NCBI GenBank assembly: GCA_965216605.1
Contig: CBDCGG010000002.1
Span: 1-64,000, forward strand
DNA from: JABAAW01 sp965216605
Lineage (GTDB): Bacteria; Pseudomonadota; Alphaproteobacteria; JABAAW01
Direction: 5' to 3'
DNA: 64,000 bases
Part shown: positions 9,701-16,204 of the stretch, piece after piece
Layout of the letters: every line of letters begins with the position of its first letter
How positions within the stretch are numbered: the first letter of the stretch is position 1
Notes under the pieces: generated by a model
What the model was told of the DNA's origin: nothing
Databases searched by the model: none
What the model saw: only the letters and a program-made list of their open reading frames with translations
Program-made: the position numbers and the translations under genes

Positions 9701-10617
9701 GTTGGCTCTGCTATCGACTTTGCTGTTGTGCGTGTCGCTGCCTTGTTGTTGTCGAGAAGATTGTTGGGGTTGTTGGGATTGTTGGGATTGTTGCGAGCGA
9801 TCAGGCGCAGCATATCTCGCGGCGAGATGTCTTCGATGCGGATCGACTGGTACAACCTTCGCGAGGCGACCGCGTAGCTGCCGGTAAGCACGACGGGTTC
9901 GCGTGATGTGGTGCTGCTTGCATCGTCGAGTTGAGTTTCGGCAATACCTTTCCCTCGCCAAGTCAGTCCGTTGCGATTGTTGGCTTCGATATTAGCGAAG
10001 CGCAAGCGTAGCGAGGGCTGCCCTTCTCCTTCGAGCAGGATCAGGCTGTCTTCTAGCGTGAGGGTATGTTCGGGTACAAGCGAGGCGAGGAACCCTGCCT
10101 TTCTTACAAGCTTGTGCCAAAACTCTTGCGAGAGCAGCTCGCGGTTTTTTTCTTCTGCCGCCTCTGTTGGGGTAATTCCTTGTTTGGGCTCTTGTTTTGG
10201 CGACAAACCCACCTGCAAACCCACCTGCAATCCTTGCACGCGCAGTTGCCCTGGTAACAGGGAGAGGCTACGAAAACGCGCCTTGATGCCTGAGGCGAGC
10301 TGGAAAGAGGCATCCGAGACAAGCCATCCGCGTTTGTCCGTATCGAGGGTGCGTTCGATTGTGGCGATGGAGACGCGCTCGACTAAGTCGTTTTTTTTCA
10401 ACACATCTTCGAGCAACGCCGCGCGCGTGACGGGTTCTGCCTTGAGCCATCTGGCTACCTCGCCAAGTCGCTTGCCTTGCCACGCAAGCAACAGGCACAG
10501 GATCAACGCCAACGTCAGAAAGAACGAGAGCAGGCTTTGCACTGCTCCCGACAAAAGAGACAAAAAGTATCGCTGTCGAGAGGGGAGTAGGCGTTTCGAG
10601 GGGAGCAGGCGTTTCAT
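6760..10617 (-). CDS. large AsmA/YhdP-like envelope protein (DUF3971/AsmA C-terminal)
   Basis: A 1285-residue protein with one N-terminal transmembrane segment (about residues 24-47) and a long, probably periplasmic body, as in the AsmA/TamB/YhdP group thought to bridge the membranes and carry lipids. The C-terminal 250 residues match the AsmA-like pattern: LNGSLDL-type repeats (SANGSLDLAQQNLDLRG), then IPFLGTIIVGSKKHNLFAFSYEAKG. Two in-frame tandem duplications are visible: NNP units from 9-bp repeats near 9750-9800, and LQVG twice near 10200-10230. It converges with tyrS, with only 28 bp between the stop codons. Substrate and partners are not evident. Confidence 0.8.
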   Translation of the reverse strand: MKRLLPSKRLLPSRQRYFLSLLSGAVQSLLSFFLTLALILCLLLAWQGKRLGEVARWLKAEPVTRAALLEDVLKKNDLVERVSIATIERTLDTDKRGWLVSDASFQLASGIKARFRSLSLLPGQLRVQGLQVGLQVGLSPKQEPKQGITPTEAAEEKNRELLSQEFWHKLVRKAGFLASLVPEHTLTLEDSLILLEGEGQPSLRLRFANIEANNRNGLTWRGKGIAETQLDDASSTTSREPVVLTGSYAVASRRLYQSIRIEDISPRDMLRLIARNNPNNPNNPNNLLDNNKAATRTTAKSIAEPTADYEAAQLWLEGRGQLSLDYRFDLRERQSWFRARFARALDKKAVLSLDHSTDDRRTGSTNTSISFRALPLGVVWHASNLLLPVGLSQEALPFHLDGQVSGRLSQQRQPQAVRRFLGNLSLETPHFQWNESNESAQAHRLTLAIEGNEQQLQITSNLDLDDTQEVGVDKRITILPHEASATWNPSQFRLTLEATSRGGVPLQTVRALWHPRFKPNTRATVVEVAKAGELTDLTLALDLLIDRNAEDSEVKKLTNLEGTFIWQKGRLQLFAESVTLTEIKADTHFTDQEILFKVQQARYRNPWGNPRDNPRGDFLIEGGEVSFERQSLANKERHTLMRLALEGEGSAEALRRFILNAPFLQALEELQLSARWLPPAPRARANGHINMIAFLDQLDAEAPDTIFPYPLSYDMAWQIEDIRLQAPFLRFYEGSATLVSTSSIPLSLTMRAQSDRGADLQGRWLLALPSASAVRQRQEIQNLTLQGSLDAHALESDFPYLPQGWLGKDLPLALSYKEKAGAATQGLATIDFPRARLRLESSQNIRGEPVRLSGSVKAQETDTNTATQPRTQAAAWQIEGRLRTQGKTSLLVERAGGEQAGKPLALLLENMPMAAVSQKNSSQKAPAEWLLTLEGEEANLSHWLEQKPWRALIESKQKGGEASPSLGWGKMVNLTFDARLKKLQLQKTAKDRKTPRPNDLLEGVRANLRWQDGKIYNASFSSHSLLFARSAKRQRRQITSRVRARAFYTLREGQEFFSAHIDDLGSFLHQTLGKNIADGGRTQISLVRPYRERQRPKPHLEGYAKIRNVSFYDLPLLLKIFDAADFVSAFQEGIRGLDLRSDIRMWDGILTLKEFRLSNNLTALSANGSLDLAQQNLDLRGEIATLHFVSKILRNIPFLGTIIVGSKKHNLFAFSYEAKGKWSNPKVTASPLSVLLPGIVKIANPLQLIERDDIKKAQDKKREQIADEQKKTNNEEATKPPDEEG

Positions 10618-10628
10618 GAATTTCGATA

Positions 10629-10679
10629 GGGGAATTTATCCCCAAGGGGAATTTGTCCCCAAGGGGAATTTATCCCCGA
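10629..10679. repeat. triple 17-bp repeat of GGGGAATTTATCCCC palindrome
   Basis: Three head-to-tail 17-bp units, each a palindrome of the form GGGGAATTTRTCCCC plus two bases, lie 11 bp upstream of the AsmA-like gene start and between two divergent genes. The same 15-bp palindrome forms the arms of the elements at 5299-5351 and 41884-41936, and in degenerate form lies 43 bp upstream of accD (56204-56237). It could be an operator or part of the dispersed repeat family. Confidence 0.75.
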
Positions 10680-10797
10680 AGTTTCCCCCTCCCAGATAGA
10701 ATCGAACGATAGAGCAAAATAGGCAAGTAAAATTAAGTTATGCTATCATCGCGTTCTAACAGGCGACGCAAAAACAATATCTCAAAAACAATATCTA

Positions 10798-12036
10798 ATG
10801 GCGAGAACTTTCATGGCAAGAGGTAGCAAACAAGGCAGCAAACAAAGGGGTCGTGGGGGATATCGGTGGCTTTTTGTTTTGGCGGGCGGCATTTGGCTTT
10901 TGTTTTGGGGCATGGGGTTGCGACATGGCTTTGGGCTTTTTGCCGAGCCTCTATCCAACGTGGTAGGATTAGGCATCGGCAGTTTTTCGCTAGCGATAGC
11001 GATTCAGAATCTTCTGTGGGGATTAGCCTCGCCTTTTTGCGGCGTGCTCGCTGATCGTTACGGTGCGGGTCGGGTTGCGGTGTTGGGCGCGCTTTGTTAT
11101 GCGGCGGGCATGGCGATGATGGGACACTCGATCTTGGGGTTTTATACGGGACAGATGTTGATCGGCGTTGCGCTGGCGGCGGCGACCTTCGGCGTTGTTT
11201 TCGGAGCGCTCTCTCGTGCTGCTCCTCCTGCGCGGCAATCGATGGCTTTGGGACTTGTTTCGACGGCGGGCTCTGTAGGCGCGTTTGCGGTCGTGCCGCT
11301 GCAGGGGTGGGCGCTCGCCAACTTCGAGCTACCCGTTGCTTGCGGGCTGCTTGCGCTGTGCGCGCTCTCGATGTTGCCCGGCGCGTTTGCGATCAGAGAG
11401 AAAAAGCTTGCTTCGCACCCTCCTCTACCTGCAACAGAGGCATTTGCGCGAGCGACGCGACATGGCAGTTATCTGTTGTTGACTACGGGGTTCTTTGTGT
11501 GTGGCTTTCAGGTTGTCTTCATCGCGGCGCACTTGCCGAGTTACTTTGCCGATATTGGATTGCCGCGCTCGACGGCGACGACGGCGTTGGCATTGATCGG
11601 GTTGGGAAACATTGCAGGCACGATGTTGAGCGGATGGTTGGGGGGAAGAATCATGCGTAAGAAGACCATCCTCACCTTCATCTACACGATGCGTTCGGTG
11701 GTGATCGTTTTGTTTCTGATGGCAGACAAGACGCCTTTGACGGCGATGATTTTCGCGGGTTCGATGGGATTCTTGTGGTTGAGCACGGTACCACCGACGA
11801 GCGGGCTGGTGCTTTCTTTTTTTGGCGCGCCGAACATGGCGATGCTTTACGGCATTGTTTTTCTTTCGCACCAGATAGGTTCATTTTTCGGGGCGTGGCT
11901 GGGGGGCGTGATCTTTCGTAGCTTTGGCAGTTATGATCCGATGTGGTGGCTGGCGGTGGTGTTGGGGTTGGTGGCGGCGGCTTTGCACTATCCTATCAGG
12001 GAGCGGAGGGGCGCGCTCGTCGCCGCTCCTGCTTGA
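10798..12036 (+). CDS. MFS transporter, 12 transmembrane segments
   Basis: A 412-residue major facilitator. A short basic leader is followed by twelve hydrophobic segments with the signature loop GVLADRYGAGRV between segments 2 and 3 and a related loop (LGGRIMRKK) in the second half. The overall pattern (GMGLRHGFGLF, FGVVFGALSRAAP) resembles the oxalate/formate and monocarboxylate-type MFS group, but the substrate cannot be assigned. ATG 10798 follows two copies of a 14-bp CAAAAACAATATCT-type tandem repeat (about 10769-10796), so the ribosome-binding site is unclear; ATG 10813 is an alternative. The 3' end is strongly G/T-rich. Confidence 0.85.
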   Translation: MARTFMARGSKQGSKQRGRGGYRWLFVLAGGIWLLFWGMGLRHGFGLFAEPLSNVVGLGIGSFSLAIAIQNLLWGLASPFCGVLADRYGAGRVAVLGALCYAAGMAMMGHSILGFYTGQMLIGVALAAATFGVVFGALSRAAPPARQSMALGLVSTAGSVGAFAVVPLQGWALANFELPVACGLLALCALSMLPGAFAIREKKLASHPPLPATEAFARATRHGSYLLLTTGFFVCGFQVVFIAAHLPSYFADIGLPRSTATTALALIGLGNIAGTMLSGWLGGRIMRKKTILTFIYTMRSVVIVLFLMADKTPLTAMIFAGSMGFLWLSTVPPTSGLVLSFFGAPNMAMLYGIVFLSHQIGSFFGAWLGGVIFRSFGSYDPMWWLAVVLGLVAAALHYPIRERRGALVAAPA

Positions 12037-12059
12037 GCGCAGAGTGCGCGTTTTTGGTT

Positions 12060-12219
12060 AGGTAACATACGCAAGACGAGCGAGCCTTAAGATTAGTTTT
12101 GGGCGAAGTGAGTTTTGCGCATGGGGCACGAGCCGTCTTGCTCGCCTCGCAAAAAAGCGAGGCGAGTGGCGGAGCGAGCAAAGCGAGCGAGCGTAGCTTA
12201 GAGCAGACGAAGTTCTCCC
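12060..12219 (+). repeat. dispersed 160-bp repeat, copy 1
   Basis: A non-coding block whose reverse complement recurs with only a few differences at 49136-49300, 37 kb away. It contains a perfect 10-bp stem, CTCGCCTCGC / GCGAGGCGAG around an A-rich loop (about 12140-12165), that could act as a bidirectional terminator between the converging MFS and mnmC genes. A GTTTTGCATTCGT box (12251-12263), shared with four other intergenic sites, lies just to the right. I see no gene in 12037-12280. Confidence 0.85.
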
Positions 12220-12280
12220 ACACCACCCGCGCACGGATTGCCGTGCGCATGTTTTGCATTCGTGAAAATTGCCCGTGCAC

Positions 12281-13453
12281 CTAGCGCAAAAACCTCTTCG
12301 GCGAAAGCAACGAAAGAAGACCCGTCTGCTCTCGCGTCCCTCCCCCCCACACCCCCCCAAGCACCCCCCCGCACAAAGGCGCAGTCAAAAAACCATGCCC
12401 CCCCAATCCCCCCAAAAGAAAAAGACGACCCACCTTCCCTCCCCTATTCCCAAAAATCTCCCCCAACAAAGGCAACCGATCCCGCGTAGATAAACGCAAA
12501 GCCTCATAAGATTTCTCAAAGTTAGTCTCGTTCGTAGAATTGCCATCCGACAGCCCGCACCACGCCACAAGCCGCTTGCGATTTTCCTCTTCTGCCTCGT
12601 GCACGCGCGAAAGAGCAAGCCCACGCACAACACCAACACGCCCGCGCGACAACGGCATAACCCACCCCGAACCACACACAGCCAAACGCGGAGCATGAGA
12701 AAGTACCGCCCCATCACAAATATCAATCCGTCCTCTCCCCATCTGCAAAGCCGCTAGCAAATTTTCTAGCTTGTCTTGTGCATAGAAAGGAACACGCTCT
12801 CGAAGAAACGCAGGCAGCTGCGCGCCCAACGCAAGCACAACCGCTTCTGCCCTAATTATTTTTCCTGCTACTTTTCCTGCTACTTTTCCTGCCCCTTCTT
12901 TTTTTTCTGTCGTCATCCTCCACCCCCCGTCCTCTTCTTGCTCCATACGCTCGATGTCGCCCTTGAAGGTCGTCTCGTCGTTAGCAGACAATTCTCCCCA
13001 CAATTTTTTTGGTTCAAGCACAAGCGCATCAGGTAAAAAAACACCTCCCCAGCGCGTTGCCTTAGCGAGCAATCCGCTCTCTCCTTGTGCCTCCCGTGCC
13101 TCAAGCCAACGACATAGATGCGGCAACTCCTCTGCCAGCGCGCGTAGGCGTGTCTGCTCTTGCGCGTTTTGTGCTAATCGCAACGCACCGCGCGCGACGA
13201 TCGCCTTGTCGTGCGGAGAGCGTTCGTAGAAGGCGCAGGCTTCTCGGTAGGCATCGCGCAGGAAACGCGCTTGAGGACTATCGCCTCGTTGCAAACGAGG
13301 GCAGACTAGCAAGCGTTCAGGAGCAACAGGCGGCTCTCGTCCGACGAAGGCAATAACAGACACACCCGATTCTCGCAAAGCTTCACGCGCGGCGAAGGCT
13401 GCGATGCCGCCTCCTACGACAGCTACCTCATAGGTGCGGACAGGATCCTTCAT
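12281..13453 (-). CDS. mnmC: FAD-dependent cmnm5U oxidoreductase, MnmC C-terminal half as a separate gene
   Basis: About 390 residues. The N-terminal Rossmann motif VAVVGGGIAAFAA binds FAD, and the C-terminal STRDRLPLLGE with LFLLGGLGGHGFLTAPL matches the oxidase half of E. coli MnmC, which removes the carboxymethyl group at wobble U34 of certain tRNAs. The start at 13453 gives an ATGA overlap with the stop of the methyltransferase gene, so the fused enzyme of gammaproteobacteria is here two coupled proteins. The family's GASGN region after the first FAD motif is not recognisable. The last third is very G-rich on the coding strand, and Val/Ala/Gly/Lys tandem units (AGKVAGKVAGK) are present. 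Confidence 0.8.
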   Translation of the reverse strand: MKDPVRTYEVAVVGGGIAAFAAREALRESGVSVIAFVGREPPVAPERLLVCPRLQRGDSPQARFLRDAYREACAFYERSPHDKAIVARGALRLAQNAQEQTRLRALAEELPHLCRWLEAREAQGESGLLAKATRWGGVFLPDALVLEPKKLWGELSANDETTFKGDIERMEQEEDGGWRMTTEKKEGAGKVAGKVAGKIIRAEAVVLALGAQLPAFLRERVPFYAQDKLENLLAALQMGRGRIDICDGAVLSHAPRLAVCGSGWVMPLSRGRVGVVRGLALSRVHEAEEENRKRLVAWCGLSDGNSTNETNFEKSYEALRLSTRDRLPLLGEIFGNRGGKVGRLFLLGGLGGHGFLTAPLCGGVLGGVWGGGTREQTGLLSLLSPKRFLR

Positions 13454-14277
13454 GGCAAGTTTTCGGAATTGTTTACTTGGAAGAATCCTTGCAACACTTC
13501 TCTTTTTGTCAGCAAGCCTTTCCTTTTGTGCGTACGGAAACCGTACGCTTCTGCTGCCGTGCGTACGCTTTTTGCTACCGAAAAGCTGGCGAGTTGCGGA
13601 AAATCTGTACGCGCACGCGTACAACGCGCAAGAGCAGAGAAAACCTTTTCACTCCACATGGCGGGGTTGCTCCGCGGTGCAAAGCCGTCGCAGTACCACC
13701 CGTCGACCTCGCGCGGCAAGGCTACTTGCATGGCGTGGAGCGCGGTGTCGATATCTTGCAACAACAGCGTAATGCGAAGCGAAGGAGAAAACTCCCAACG
13801 AACAACGGGCTGACAACAGAGGCTTGTTCCAGATTTATCTTGGAGCTTGCCCCATGCGCGCAACAAGTTCTCACTACCGCAAACCTCGTAGTGTCGATAA
13901 AAACGCTGCAGATTTTCTAAACGCAAGGGATGGGCTTCGATTCCCCAGTAGTCTAAAATCTCTGTTTTTCTTGTTTTTGCTTGTTGCCGCTTTTGCCACA
14001 ATTGCGCTGTTTGCAGAAAGTTCAGCCCTGTGCCGAATCCCAACTCGACGATACGAAAGGTATTTTTGTCGTCGAAAAACTTCTCCCACGCGGCAGGCAG
14101 AGCCAAGCCCTCGCAGAAAACATGACGCGCTTCTGCTGCGGGATCGGCTTCACCGAAGTATCCGTCGGCGTAGTTTGGCGCGAAAAGCGTGTTGTTCTCT
14201 CGCCACAAAACTTGCGCCCACAAGGATTGTGAGGAGAATTGTGAGGAGGATTGTGAGGGGGGGTGCGACTGCTCCAT
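13450..14277 (-). CDS. mnmD: tRNA 5-methylaminomethyl-2-thiouridine methyltransferase (MnmD)
   Basis: The SAM-dependent methyltransferase half of MnmC (DUF752), about 275 residues, making mnm5(s2)U34. Conserved features are FCEGLALP, the SAM motif IVELGFGTGLNFL near residue 70, WYCDGFAPRSNPAMW, and the C-terminal FRTHKRKGLLTKREVL. The N-terminus (HPPSQSSSQFSSQS) is a low-complexity stretch from 12-bp tandem units at about 14220-14265. It is the first gene of a two-gene minus-strand unit with mnmC and is divergent from truB. Confidence 0.88.
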   Translation of the reverse strand: MEQSHPPSQSSSQFSSQSLWAQVLWRENNTLFAPNYADGYFGEADPAAEARHVFCEGLALPAAWEKFFDDKNTFRIVELGFGTGLNFLQTAQLWQKRQQAKTRKTEILDYWGIEAHPLRLENLQRFYRHYEVCGSENLLRAWGKLQDKSGTSLCCQPVVRWEFSPSLRITLLLQDIDTALHAMQVALPREVDGWYCDGFAPRSNPAMWSEKVFSALARCTRARTDFPQLASFSVAKSVRTAAEAYGFRTHKRKGLLTKREVLQGFFQVNNSENLP

Positions 14278-14458
14278 ATCTCTCTCTTTACTCTTTGCTT
14301 ACTCTTTCTTTCATCGAGAGGTTGTTTTCCTCTATGATTGTATGCAACACTGCTTGAAGCAAGGCATGCGTCCAGCGAGCTGTGCCAAAGTTTATCTCCC
14401 CTCCCCTCCCCTCCTCTCCTTTTTTTTCTTTTTTCCGCTCAATATCCATTCAACATCT

Positions 14459-15658
14459 ATGGGACTTCGTCAGGTAAGAAAAAACGGGCTGTCGCTTGAC
14501 GGCTGGATTGTTTTGGACAAATCGGTAGGATTGCGCTCGACCGTTGCGGTTGCGCGTGTGCAATCTCTTTTGCGAGCGCGCAAGTGCGGTCATGCGGGGA
14601 CTCTGGATCCTGCGGCGGAGGGTCTGCTTCCGCTGGCGTTGGGGGGTGCTACGAAGACGGTTTCCTACGCGATGGAGGGCGCGAAGATCTACGACATGGT
14701 GGTGCGCTGGGGAGAGCAACGCACGACCGACGATTCCGAAGGAGAGATCGAAGCCAGCAGCGATGCGCGTCCTAACCGCTCTGCCATAGAAAACCTACTG
14801 CCCGAGTTCACCGGCGAAATCATGCAACGCCCGCCGCGTTTCTCGGCACTGCGCATCGGCGGCAAGCGCGCCTACACCTTGGCGCGTCAAGGAGAGGAAG
14901 TGAACTTGCCTCCGCGCAAGGTTAATATCTTCCGTTTGGAGCTTGTTGATGTTCTCGACGAGGACACAGCGCGTTTTTCGGTCGAGGCAGGCAAGGGTGC
15001 CTATATGCGCTCCATCGCCAGAGATCTAGGCGAACGTTTAGGCTGCCTCGGTCGTCTGCAAAGCCTGCGCCGTAGCAAGGTGGGCGCGTTCACCGAGCAG
15101 CAAGCCATCTCGCTGGAAAAGCTGGAGAAGCTGTTCGACAAGCCCCTAGCGACAAAAAACGCAGCGAAAGAATCTTCAGAAGAATCTTCAGAAAAATCTT
15201 CAGAAGAATCTTTGGCAGAACCGCCCACACCGCTGTCGCACGAAGAGACGCTTGCACGGCTCGGCGAGTTTCTTTTGCCTGTGGAAACCGCGCTCGGCTC
15301 GATGCCGCGCCTGACGCTGGAGCGTTGGGAACAGCAACAATTCTGCCGTGGGCTGGGCGTGCTTTTTGCCCAAAACGAACAGCAGGAACGCCTTGCCGAT
15401 GTTGCGGCTGCGTCTGCTGGCAGATTTTCGAATGGCGATCCGATGGCAATTTTCTCCTCGCATCCGCCTGCACGACTGCTGGGGGTCGGCAGTTTGCTTC
15501 AAGGACGCTTAAAGGCGGAGCGTTTGTTCGGGGGATCGGGAGGCTCGAAGCGACAGGGCGCAGGGGGCGCACGAGGTAAGGGGCAAAATAATTCTTCAAA
15601 TTCTTCGAGAAATTACTCTGCAAGAAAAAATGTTGCATCTGAAGGAAACACGTTGTAG
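14459..15658 (+). CDS. truB: tRNA pseudouridine(55) synthase TruB
   Basis: Makes pseudouridine 55 in the T-loop of tRNAs. The catalytic aspartate lies in GHAGTLDPAAEGLL, with KIYDM, RPPRFSALRIGGKRAY and GAYMRSIARDLG following in order. At 399 residues it is longer than the usual 300. An acidic Ser/Glu stretch encoded by 12-bp repeats (about 15168-15216) is inserted after the catalytic domain, and the tail is Gly/Ser/Asn-rich and basic. ATG 14459 begins at the family N-terminus. It heads the truB-rpsO-pnp cluster. Confidence 0.93.
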   Translation: MGLRQVRKNGLSLDGWIVLDKSVGLRSTVAVARVQSLLRARKCGHAGTLDPAAEGLLPLALGGATKTVSYAMEGAKIYDMVVRWGEQRTTDDSEGEIEASSDARPNRSAIENLLPEFTGEIMQRPPRFSALRIGGKRAYTLARQGEEVNLPPRKVNIFRLELVDVLDEDTARFSVEAGKGAYMRSIARDLGERLGCLGRLQSLRRSKVGAFTEQQAISLEKLEKLFDKPLATKNAAKESSEESSEKSSEESLAEPPTPLSHEETLARLGEFLLPVETALGSMPRLTLERWEQQQFCRGLGVLFAQNEQQERLADVAAASAGRFSNGDPMAIFSSHPPARLLGVGSLLQGRLKAERLFGGSGGSKRQGAGGARGKGQNNSSNSSRNYSARKNVASEGNTL

Positions 15659-15746
15659 AGTTGCTCTGAACTCGTTGTAGAACTCTTTATGGGGACTTTA
15701 TCCCTTATTAGAGCCTGTGGCGATATTTTACTCTTTTGCTTATCCG

Positions 15747-16016
15747 ATGCCGCTCGCCACAGATCACAAAACTTCTCTCATTAAGAAGCACGGCCGCTCC
15801 AGCGCTGACACAGGCTCGCCTGAGGTTCAGGTTGCGTTGTTGAGCGGTCGCATTGTGCAATTGACCGAGCATATGAAGGTTCACAAAAAAGATTACCACT
15901 CGCGCCGTGGATTGTTGTTAATGGTAGGGCAGAGGCGCAGACTGCTCGATTTTGTCAAAAAGGCTAGTGAAGAACGCTATCAGAAAATTGTCGCCGACTT
16001 GGGTCTGCGCCGATAG
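15747..16016 (+). CDS. rpsO: 30S ribosomal protein S15
   Basis: Primary 16S rRNA-binding protein of the small-subunit platform, 89 residues, the normal length. The order HGRSSADTGSPEVQVALLSGRI, then HKKDYHSRRGLLLMVGQRRRLLDF is diagnostic. I chose ATG 15747 (MPLATDHK) because it gives the standard N-terminus. The leader upstream has no strong Shine-Dalgarno sequence. A degenerate ATGGGGACTTTATCCCTTATTAGAG stretch, split over 15688-15712, slightly resembles the repeat family of the window. Confidence 0.97.
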   Translation: MPLATDHKTSLIKKHGRSSADTGSPEVQVALLSGRIVQLTEHMKVHKKDYHSRRGLLLMVGQRRRLLDFVKKASEERYQKIVADLGLRR

Positions 16017-16067
16017 TCCGCCAGACCGAAGTCATCGGGCAGAACTCCTTGATCATCGCCGCCAAAG

Positions 16068-16091
16068 CAGGACGCACAATTGTGTGTCCTG
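16068..16091. promoter_or_regulatory. 12-bp inverted repeat between rpsO and pnp
   Basis: The segment starting CAGGACGCACAA is followed at once by TTGTGTGTCCTG. It can form a 12-bp stem with one G-U pair and almost no loop, 114 bp before the pnp start codon. In E. coli an RNase III hairpin in the pnp leader mediates autocontrol by PNPase. This hairpin is in an equivalent place, but that role is inference. Confidence 0.6.
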
Positions 16092-16204
16092 CAATGTGTT
16101 GCCTTGTTCGCGCTGTTTTGCACCCGTCGTCTTGTGTGGGGAAACCCTTGAGTTGAGCATCTTAGCAAACCTATCCCTCAACTTTCAGGAGAACATCCCT
16201 TATC

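Noticed and set aside
12058..12360. Short frames shared by the two 160-bp repeat copies (NFVCSKLRSLALL type)
   Set aside because: Frame identity follows from DNA identity; no start site, no ribosome-binding site and heavy hairpin content. Kept only as a note under the repeat.
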